Shown: one piece after another, positions 55,107 through 61,892 of the stretch
How positions within the stretch are numbered: position 1 is the stretch's first letter
Layout: each line of letters begins with the position of its first letter
Source of the DNA: Lewinellaceae bacterium
GTDB lineage: Bacteria; Bacteroidota; Bacteroidia; Chitinophagales; Saprospiraceae
Reading direction: 5' to 3'
DNA length: 64,000 nt
Assembly (NCBI GenBank): GCA_020636215.1
Contig: JACJYG010000004.1
Location: forward strand, 62,001-126,000
The notes under the pieces: model-generated
Seen by the model: only the letters and a program-made list of their open reading frames with translations
Database searches by the model: none
Told to the model about the DNA's origin: nothing
Program-made: the position numbers and the translations under genes

Positions 55107-55478
55107 ATGGCAACAGTAAAGCGATTTGAAGACTTAAGATGCTGGCAGGAGGCCAGGGTGTTGACGCGAAAAGTATACGTGTATAGTCAAAAAGGCAAAC
55201 TTGGAAAAGATTGGGATGCCAAGTCACAATTCAGGAGGGCGGCGCTTTCAGTTATGAACAACATCGCCGAAGGCTTCGGGAGGTTCAGCGACCGGGAAAT
55301 CAAACGTTTTCTGGAATTTTCCTCTAGTTCAGCCAATGAATTATGTAGTATGCTCTACCTATTCGAAGACATCGGTTATTTGCCATTTGAGGATATCCTG
55401 GAACTTAGGGCATTGGCAGAAAAGACCCGGTCCTCTATCCTTGCTTTTATTCGGTATCTAGGTAAAGGGAAGAAGTGA
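55107..55478 (+). CDS. Four-helix-bundle protein (23S rRNA intervening-sequence protein family)
   Basis: 123 residues. Family pattern: FEDLRCWQEARVLTRKVYVYS in helix 1, SQFRRAALSVMNNIAEGFGR in helix 2 with the conserved SVxxNIAEGxGR, FLEFSSSSANELCSMLYLFED in helix 3, and a last helix ending FIRYLGKGKK. Homologues were first found inside intervening sequences of 23S rRNA genes in Leptospira and Coxiella, elements that fold as long hairpins. They also resemble the Avd accessory protein of diversity-generating retroelements. The biochemical role of the stand-alone family is unknown; nucleic-acid binding is suspected. Here the gene lies between two hairpin-forming arrays, and the right array starts at the base after its stop codon. 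Confidence 0.92.
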   Translation: MATVKRFEDLRCWQEARVLTRKVYVYSQKGKLGKDWDAKSQFRRAALSVMNNIAEGFGRFSDREIKRFLEFSSSSANELCSMLYLFEDIGYLPFEDILELRALAEKTRSSILAFIRYLGKGKK

Positions 55479-56078
55479 GTCTTGTGGGTCTTGTGCGTCT
55501 CGTTCGTCTCGTGGGTCTTGTGGGTCTTGTGGGTCAGACATACCAGACATATTGTGCGTCTTGTCCGTCTTGTGGGTCTCGTGGGTCAGACATACCAGAC
55601 ACATTAGACACATGAGACACACCAGACACATTCTAGGTCTTGTTCGTCTTGTGCGTCTTGTGGGTCTCGTGGGTCAGACATACCAGACATACAAGACACA
55701 TTAGACACATGAGACACACCAGACACATTCTAGGCCTTGTGCGTCTTGTGCGTCTTGTGCGTCTTGTTCGTCTTGTGCGTCTTGTTCGTCTTATGGGTCT
55801 CGTGGGTCAGACATACCAGACATACCAGACACATTAGACACATTAGACATACCAGACATATTGTGCGTCTTGTGCGTCTTGTTCGTCTTGTTCGTCTTAT
55901 GGGTCTTGTGGGTCAGACACATTAGACACACCAGACACACCAGACACACCAGACATACCAGACATACCAGAGACATTGTGGGTCTTGTGCGTCTTGTGGG
56001 TCTTGTGGGTCAGACACATGAGACACACCAGACACATGAGACAGATGAGACATACCAGACATACCAGACACATGAGAC
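55479..56078. repeat. 10-bp-period hairpin array, right part (six hairpins)
   Basis: Six successive blocks, each a run of GTCTTGTGSG-type units followed by a run of opposite-sense units (CATACCAGAC, CACATTAGAC, CACATGAGAC). The switch happens at the same apex GGGTCAGACA at 55531, 55583, 55671, 55804, 55910 and 56007. Each block is about 70-125 bp. No spacers like those of CRISPR are present, since the units run on without unique sequence. Confidence 0.85.
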
Positions 56079-56097
56079 GCCCCTCCCCCACCAGCCC

Positions 56098-56574
56098 TCA
56101 CCCTTCCGCAATCTCCTCCAACACCCCTTGCGTAAGCCGCAGTAGATCCGCTGGAGCGAGGCCCACCAGCAGGCCGTGTTGGCCAGCGTTGACGAATATC
56201 TTGTCATGAAGCTGGGCCGAGGCGTCAATGAAAGTAGGATAATCCTTTTTCATCCCAATCGGCGAGCATCCGCCGCGGATATAGCCGGTCAGGCCCTGAA
56301 TATCTTTGACGGGCACGAGGGTGATTTTTTTATTGCCGCTGGCCTTGGCCAGGGCTTTGAAGCTCAGGCTGCAGTGCCCGGGTATGACAGCAACCACCAC
56401 CCCCTGTTTGTCTCCTTTGGCGACCAGGGTTTTGTAGATGCGTTCCAGGGGCAGGGCGTTGGCCTCAGCGATATGCTCCACACTGAGGTCATCAGCTTCA
56501 TAATTGTATTCGACGGTCTCGAAAGACGCCTTGTTTGCTTCAAGTATCCGAAGGGCGTTAGTCTTCTTACTCAT
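56098..56574 (-). CDS. ybaK: YbaK/EbsC-type aminoacyl-tRNA deacylase
   Basis: 158 residues from ATG 56574 (MSKKTNALRILEANKASFET); the frame upstream lies inside the neighbouring gene. Family features are VEYNYEADDLSVEHIAEA, RIYKTLVAKGDKQGVVVAVIPG with the conserved K in FKTLV-like context, FKALAKASGNKKITLVP, and GYIRGGCSPIGMKK. YbaK hydrolyses Cys-tRNAPro and related mischarged tRNAs. The start overlaps the end of the upstream membrane-protein gene by 8 bp, so the two form an operon. The gene's 3' end lies 20 bp from the hairpin array. Confidence 0.95.
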   Translation of the reverse strand: MSKKTNALRILEANKASFETVEYNYEADDLSVEHIAEANALPLERIYKTLVAKGDKQGVVVAVIPGHCSLSFKALAKASGNKKITLVPVKDIQGLTGYIRGGCSPIGMKKDYPTFIDASAQLHDKIFVNAGQHGLLVGLAPADLLRLTQGVLEEIAEG

Positions 56575-57100
56575 GCGGAGTGGCTTCATCTTCAGATTGA
56601 ATAATAGCTTCAGCCGGGGTAAGCAATGCCTGGTCCAAAAAGTTATGGAGGCGATGCATTTCATCCTGTCCCAGGCGTTCGCCGGTTTTGGCGGAGAAGT
56701 ACAGGAACAAGGCCAGCCCCGCTGCAGCTGGCAAGACCCACAAAATGGGGGCAGCAATGCCGAGGCTCAATTGCGAAAAGCCTGTAATGGACACAAACAG
56801 GCAGATGACTCCCAGAATGGAATACATGAACATAAACATCAACCAGACCGATGGCCGCGGGCCGAACAGGCCGCGAATGAGCGCCCCGCCTTCCGCTTCT
56901 TCCACCTCGAGCGCGAGCTGTGGCGACCAGTAATGTTGCTTTTCCATGGGAAACTTCAGCACCACATGGTGTTCGACGGCCATGCCAATAATTTCGGAGC
57001 CGGGGCGCCGAAGGGCGGCCCGCAGGCGCTGCAGGGTTTCGGAAGGGCTAAGATTGACCTGCCGCTGAAAACGAGGGCGAATTTCAATAACAACGGACAT
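56567..57100 (-). CDS. Two-helix membrane protein of unknown function
   Basis: 177 residues. The N-terminal part (1-85) looks like a small alpha/beta domain (VVIEIRPRFQRQVNL, SETLQRLRAALRR, VVLKFPMEKQHYWSPQLALEVE). Two membrane helices follow (about 86-108, SVWLMFMFMYSILGVICLFV; about 115-135, APILWVLPAAAGLALFLYF). The tail is charged and helical (RLGQDEMHRLHNFLDQAL). No signal peptide, so the N-terminus is probably cytoplasmic. It is cotranscribed with YbaK by overlap; the pairing gives no clear function. Confidence 0.78.
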   Translation of the reverse strand: MSVVIEIRPRFQRQVNLSPSETLQRLRAALRRPGSEIIGMAVEHHVVLKFPMEKQHYWSPQLALEVEEAEGGALIRGLFGPRPSVWLMFMFMYSILGVICLFVSITGFSQLSLGIAAPILWVLPAAAGLALFLYFSAKTGERLGQDEMHRLHNFLDQALLTPAEAIIQSEDEATPHE

Positions 57101-57194
57101 GCGGTGTTTTCTGTTTGTTAATCCCGAAAATCACCAAATTTTTGGACATCCCCGACTTTTATTATCAAAAAAAACGCTGGAACAGGTAGGTTGC

Positions 57195-58427
57195 TCAACA
57201 AGCAGCCTTTACCTTATCTACCATCTGCGGCGCATACCAACTTTCCTGCTTTTCCACTTTCTGCCCGGATTTCTTTTTATTTACAAAGTAGGTTCGGGTA
57301 AAACATAAGGAATGATCCAGGTCCAGTTGTAAATTTTTAATCAGCGTTACCACTTTTTGGAAAGGGAGCCCACAGGCCTGGCCCACTGCTTTGGCATTCA
57401 GCGGATAGAATTTATTGATGAGTAAACGGTCGCAAGCTTCGCTTAATTTCTCGTTGAGCACGGGTTTGCCTGCTTCATCCCTGTTAGGGTAGATCACTTG
57501 GCCGGCCAGCTTTTTGAGGGCGGCGAGATTGTCTTGCTCGACATTATCCATCGCTTCATCGACGCCTTTCAAGTCGACCTGGAAGCGGTAATAGTCATTA
57601 TCATAGGTTAACAGCCTGGCCAATACTTCGTCAACGCTATCGCTGACGCCGTCAAAGACCACATCGATGATAGGGCGCACCCATTGGGCGGCGCCCCATC
57701 CCTTGGCGGCTTCATAGGACAGGGGGCTGGTCATCTGGCCGGTGCCGATCGAGACCAAACAAATATTTTTTGGCGCTCTTCCCCGTATGGCTTCGGTGTA
57801 AGCCAGCAGGCCGGGATTGTTGGCAAATACACCGCCGTCTACCAGCGCCCAATAGCCAGCCTGGTTATTTTCAGCAGGTATTTTAGCCGGTTCAAAATAG
57901 GTAGGCGCCGCCGAAGTTGCCCTAGCGACATCTTTCATGTGATGATCATAGTCGGGCAGGATCCGCGCCAAGGAACTTTTAAAGTAGAAAGGGCGCCGGT
58001 TTTCGATATCATAGCTGGTGATCAGTACATCACACAAAGCCTCCTTGAGGCGGGTTTCGCCGAAATATCGTTGCAGTAAGCCCTCCAGGCCCTGAGCTGA
58101 ATATTTTTCTTCGATCAGGCCGCCGAGGGTCTCGATCATTCGCGAGATACTGCGGAAGAAAATCTTATCGCCGTTTTCGTCGTATAGCTTGACCAGTTCA
58201 GAAGCCTTGAATGCAGGTTCCTGGCTGCCGGGCTCCTTCGGCTTGGATAAGGCCAGGGCCAGGATCCCACCGGTAGAAGTACCGGCGATGATATCAAATA
58301 AGGCGCTGATGGGCTTCCCGGTTCGGGTTTCTATAGCTTCCAGGAACAAACTTAGGATGAGCCCCCGGATGCCTCCACCATCAAGGGATAATACATTGAC
58401 CGGGCGAGCTGTGGCTTGAGTTGGCAT
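57195..58427 (-). CDS. Patatin-like phospholipase
   Basis: 410 residues, no signal peptide, so probably cytoplasmic. Patatin features are complete: the oxyanion-hole loop DGGGIRG (16-22), nucleophile S51 in GTSTGG, and catalytic D197 in DGGVFANNP. The N-terminal line VLSLDGGGIRGLILSLFLEAIE with LFDIIAGTSTGGILALAL is the form seen in CapV, the phospholipase effector of CBASS defence, and in plant patatins. No cyclic-nucleotide synthase, E1/E2 or sensor gene lies beside it, so a defence role is not supported here. The C-terminal third (KVVTLIKNLQLDLDHSLCF) has no recognised domain. Confidence 0.92.
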   Translation of the reverse strand: MPTQATARPVNVLSLDGGGIRGLILSLFLEAIETRTGKPISALFDIIAGTSTGGILALALSKPKEPGSQEPAFKASELVKLYDENGDKIFFRSISRMIETLGGLIEEKYSAQGLEGLLQRYFGETRLKEALCDVLITSYDIENRRPFYFKSSLARILPDYDHHMKDVARATSAAPTYFEPAKIPAENNQAGYWALVDGGVFANNPGLLAYTEAIRGRAPKNICLVSIGTGQMTSPLSYEAAKGWGAAQWVRPIIDVVFDGVSDSVDEVLARLLTYDNDYYRFQVDLKGVDEAMDNVEQDNLAALKKLAGQVIYPNRDEAGKPVLNEKLSEACDRLLINKFYPLNAKAVGQACGLPFQKVVTLIKNLQLDLDHSLCFTRTYFVNKKKSGQKVEKQESWYAPQMVDKVKAAC

Positions 58428-58637
58428 TGTTTTTAAGGATTGATAATTGGTGACTGGCTAGCATGAACAAGAGCAGGCTGCTTTTCAGTGTAGCCTAGGA
58501 TCAAATTCGGCTAAAATGGCAACTTCTCCAAATATATCTTTTATGCAAATTCAGGGTTGAATTCTTCAAATGCTTCACCCTTAATAGTCAAGACGAGGAG
58601 GTTTTTCAATATATTTATTCTCTATAAGCTAAAAGCC

Positions 58638-59783
58638 ATGGCAACAAAAATCTTACTAGCCGGTGGCTACGGCCAGGCCGGCCAAATGATCGCCGGCTAC
58701 CTGCTACGGGAACGAGCAGAAGTTGAACTCACCATAAGCGGCAGAAACAAGGAAAAGGCCCAAGAAACGGCAAGCCAGCTGCAGAAGGCCCATCCTCAAT
58801 CGTCCATTTCCGCCCTTGCATTGGACCTCAGCGACCGAGAGGCATTGAAAACTGCCTTAAAAGGCAGGCAACTGTTTATCGCTGCTTCCAGCACCATTTC
58901 GCACACTGGGATAGTGGCTGAAGCCTGTTTGGACGCCGGCGTAGATTACTACGATATACAGCTCTCTGCCCCTCAAAAGCTGGAGGCGCTACGAAAGCTA
59001 CGGCCATCCATCGAATCGGAAGGGCGGTGTTTCATCACAGATGGGGGCTTCCACCCGGGCATTCTCGCCGCTTTGGGCCGTTACGCCGCCTTGCAATTCG
59101 ATGAGCTTCACCAGGCCAACATTTATGTAGCGCTGAGGGTGGATTGGAACAAGATGGCGGTTACGCCTGGTACCCGGGATGAATTCGTGGAGGAATTTAA
59201 AACTTACTCCAGCAAGATTTTCCAGGGCGGCCAATGGATTACCCCTTCCTTTTGGAAAACCTACCCTTATGACTTTGGCCAACCGATCGGCAGGATAAGC
59301 TGTGCGCCCATGTATTTTGAAGAAATGACTATTTTGCCGAAGGCCACCCCAGGGCTTCAGGAAACCGGCGTTTTCATTTCTGGCTTCAACCCGGTAACGG
59401 ACTACCTGGTGCTCCCACTGTTGTTGGCAGGGTTCCGCTTCTTACCGGAACGCTGGCAAAGTGCGTTGGTGAGCCTCTTCTGGTGGAGCCTACGGTTTTG
59501 CCGGCCGCCTTTCCTAGCCCGGCTGGTGCTGGATGCGGCCGGCCTTCGGCAAGGGGCGTCCTACACTTTTCAAGTGCAATTATCCCATCCGGACGGCTAT
59601 GTGCTTACCGCCATCCCAGTGGTGGCTGCTTTGCTGCAATATCTCGATGGTTCAGCCCGAAAGCCCGGCCTATGGTTCCAGGGCGAGGTGGTGGAGCCGG
59701 AGCGGTTTTTCAGGGATGTGAAGCGAATGGGGGTCAGCATGAAGCGAATTTATGAAGCTTCGGGACCCCAAATTATCCAATAG
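58638..59783 (+). CDS. Saccharopine dehydrogenase-like NAD(P)-binding protein
   Basis: 381 residues from ATG 58638 (MATKILLAGGYGQAGQMIAG). The Rossmann motif GGYGQAG stands at 9-15, with VELTISGRNKEKAQETASQL as the second strand and helix. TISHTGIVAEACLDAGVDYYD and the histidine in GGFHPGILAAL match the saccharopine-dehydrogenase/trans-acting enoyl-reductase group. The C-terminal half has a hydrophobic segment (VLPLLLAGFRFLPE). The substrate is unknown; lipid or amino-acid intermediates are typical. It converges with the ADP-ribosylglycohydrolase gene, 22 bp apart. Confidence 0.88.
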   Translation: MATKILLAGGYGQAGQMIAGYLLRERAEVELTISGRNKEKAQETASQLQKAHPQSSISALALDLSDREALKTALKGRQLFIAASSTISHTGIVAEACLDAGVDYYDIQLSAPQKLEALRKLRPSIESEGRCFITDGGFHPGILAALGRYAALQFDELHQANIYVALRVDWNKMAVTPGTRDEFVEEFKTYSSKIFQGGQWITPSFWKTYPYDFGQPIGRISCAPMYFEEMTILPKATPGLQETGVFISGFNPVTDYLVLPLLLAGFRFLPERWQSALVSLFWWSLRFCRPPFLARLVLDAAGLRQGASYTFQVQLSHPDGYVLTAIPVVAALLQYLDGSARKPGLWFQGEVVEPERFFRDVKRMGVSMKRIYEASGPQIIQ

Positions 59784-59805
59784 CCATCACACCAATCATT
59801 TTCCC

Positions 59806-60744
59806 TCAACCCAAGGCCGCCGCCAACCTTTGGCAAAGGGCTTCAATATCCCGCCATCGGGCCAGTTTTTCTACCCATTTTTTTGGAATGGCTTCAAAAC
59901 CGTAAGCCAGCCCTGCCAATCCACCGGTTACGGCTGCGGTGGTGTCGGTATCTTCGCCCAGGTTCACTGCTTTCAGCACGGCATCTTGGTAGTTATTAGT
60001 TGTCAGTAAGCACCAGAGAGCGGCTTCAAGGGTGTGCAGCACATAACCAGAGCTGTAGATATTGTCCTCTTGTACTTCGGGCAATTTTTCGCTGAGGATA
60101 CGGGTGAAATAAGAGAGCTCTTTTCGATTGAATTCCCGTGCTTCCGCAAATTCCCGCGCAACGGCCACCCCTTTGGAGTAAGCCTCCGAAATGCGCTTGC
60201 CCTGCAACAACTGCCGGGCAATTTCCAGGTACACAAAACAACTGAAAACAGATCGGAAATGCCCGTGAGTCAGGCTGGACACCTCACTGCATGCCTGATA
60301 TCGTTCTGAAATGGGCTTTTCGTGAATATAAAACAACAGCGGGAGAATACGCATCAGGGAGCCATTGCCGTTGCTGCCTTCATCCATTCCGCCGGCCAGC
60401 TCGGGGGGCAGCACCCTGTTGCGCAGGCGTTCCATGGCAGCGATGGTGGCGTTGCCGATGTCGAACACTTCGCCATGAGGCGTCCACACCTCCTGTCGGT
60501 ACCAGGCCAAAAAGGTGTCTGCAATGTCCCGGATGTTATATCCATTACACAAGCTTTCCGCCAGGCAAAAGGCAAGGGAACTGTCGTCCGACCATGTACC
60601 AGGTGGCTGGTCATGGGCGCCGTGCCCACGCATGTCCTCAACCGGGTGTTTCTTCAACCAGGCCCTGCCGACAAATTCTACCGGCACACCGAGGGCATCT
60701 CCTGTTGCCAACCCGAAAAGGGCGCTTTTAATGTGGTGTTTCAA
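59806..60744 (-). CDS. ADP-ribosylglycohydrolase family protein (DraG-like)
   Basis: 312 residues starting at TTG 60744. No ATG exists in frame further upstream, and MKHHIKSALFGLATGDALG matches the family's usual start. Metal and ADP-ribose motifs are GDALG (15-19), WSDDSS (51-56) in place of the common TDDT, and GEDTDTTAAVTGGLAGL (near 261). The family removes ADP-ribose from proteins or small molecules with two Mg2+ ions. The sequence just upstream of the start codon is already a 17-bp repeat array, so promoter and leader are obscured or formed by the repeat. Confidence 0.92.
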   Translation of the reverse strand: MKHHIKSALFGLATGDALGVPVEFVGRAWLKKHPVEDMRGHGAHDQPPGTWSDDSSLAFCLAESLCNGYNIRDIADTFLAWYRQEVWTPHGEVFDIGNATIAAMERLRNRVLPPELAGGMDEGSNGNGSLMRILPLLFYIHEKPISERYQACSEVSSLTHGHFRSVFSCFVYLEIARQLLQGKRISEAYSKGVAVAREFAEAREFNRKELSYFTRILSEKLPEVQEDNIYSSGYVLHTLEAALWCLLTTNNYQDAVLKAVNLGEDTDTTAAVTGGLAGLAYGFEAIPKKWVEKLARWRDIEALCQRLAAALG

Positions 60745-60881
60745 TGTCTTGTGTGTCTGAATGTCTTGTGTGTCTGAATGTCTTGTATGTCTGAATGTCT
60801 TGTGTGTTTCAATGTCTTGTGTGTCTGAATGTCTTGTGTGTTTGAGTGTTTGAGTGTTTGCCCGACTCGCAGAAACGGGTC
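60745..60881. repeat. 17-bp array AATGTCTTGTGTGTCTG and a REP-like motif
   Basis: About six units of AATGTCTTGTGTGTCTG begin at the start codon of the DraG-like gene and drift into GTGTTTGA units. They are followed by TTGCCCGACT-cgcag-AAACGGGTC (60858-60881), a version of the motif seen at 17341 and 26596. The unit shares GTCTTGTG with the arrays at 54.8-56.1 kb. Confidence 0.65.
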
Positions 60882-61229
60882 GACGAGCTGACGTGCCGAC
60901 GTCTTGATGGGTGAAATTTATAAAAAAACCGGGAAAGATTTAAGGGAAGCAGACAGGATTTCGGAAAGGGTTAACTTCGAAAACTTTAAGCTGTAAAAAG
61001 AAAACAGTGTTAAAAAAGATAGCCTCTAAAGCTCCATAAAAGAGTGGTTTTGTGAATATTTGTCTCCTAATCTCAATAATACAAGTACTTTTTCCTAAAA
61101 AAGGGCTTCAGGAGTTGCGAAGTTAAAAAACATATTTCTTTATTCACAATAATACTTATTTTTTTTATATATATAAATGCACATACAAATACTTTAAGGC
61201 CGAATGAGGACTATTATAAATAAAGACCA
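60882..61229. other. AT-rich intergenic region before the response regulator
   Basis: Poly-A and poly-T rich from 60995, with a TA run (61158-61174). No complete consensus promoter and no hairpin that I can support. Confidence 0.35.
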
Positions 61230-61892
61230 ATGATCAAAATTGCTCTTGTCGACGACGACCCTATAATACTGGCTTCTGTTCAGGGTATCCTGGAAATGGA
61301 AGAAGGCTTGCAATGCGTATTGTCCAGTCAAACCATAGACGGTTTTTTCCTTCAGGCCGGGAAGGTAAAGTCGATAGACCTCTTATTGCTGGATATCGAC
61401 CTGAACGGGCAGAACAGCCTTGAATATTTACACCGCATTAAAGAGGACTTTCCGCAGTTGAAAATCATATTGCTAACCGGCTTTGCCGATCCCGAATTTC
61501 TTCTTGAAGGCATGAACAAAGGCATCTCCGGATATTTTCTCAAAGGGGCTGAACCTCAAAAACTGACGGAAGCGATAAGAGTGACCATGGAGGGCGGAGC
61601 CTATCTGGAGCCCCGCCTGGCGGGAGCCGTGGTGGAATCCTTCAGGGAACTCCAAAGTAATCAAAAAGCAGAGAACAAAATAAGCCGTTTGGAAGCCTTG
61701 AATAAGGTGGTGTTCAACCGGCGGGAGCGGGAAGTGATCGCCGGCCTGCTGGAAGGCCAGAGTTATAAAGAAATTGCAGCTGACAATCACTTATCCATCA
61801 ATACCATCCGGCATTATGTTAAAACGGTTTACCACAAACTGGGCATCAACAAGCGACAGGAATTGATCAGGCTGTCTGAAAAGGGCAATTGA
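61230..61892 (+). CDS. NarL/LuxR-type response regulator
   Basis: 220 residues. The receiver domain (1-120) has the acidic pocket D8-D10 (LVDDDP), the phosphoacceptor D55 (LLLLDIDLNG), the T/S of LLTGF and the K of GYFLKGAEP. The LuxR-type helix-turn-helix (about 155-215) reads FNRREREVIAGLLEGQSYKE, then LSINTIRHYVKTVYHKLGI. It is a DNA-binding regulator switched by phosphorylation. The histidine kinase gene lies tail to tail with it, the two stop codons touching, so that kinase is the obvious candidate partner although the two genes are on opposite strands. Confidence 0.95.
   Translation: MIKIALVDDDPIILASVQGILEMEEGLQCVLSSQTIDGFFLQAGKVKSIDLLLLDIDLNGQNSLEYLHRIKEDFPQLKIILLTGFADPEFLLEGMNKGISGYFLKGAEPQKLTEAIRVTMEGGAYLEPRLAGAVVESFRELQSNQKAENKISRLEALNKVVFNRREREVIAGLLEGQSYKEIAADNHLSINTIRHYVKTVYHKLGINKRQELIRLSEKGN

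Noticed and set aside
54803..56078. CRISPR array
   Set aside because: Units of 10 bp run on with no unique spacers, and no cas gene is present.
57195..58427. CBASS defence operon
   Set aside because: Only the patatin is present; no CD-NTase or ancillary gene lies next to it.
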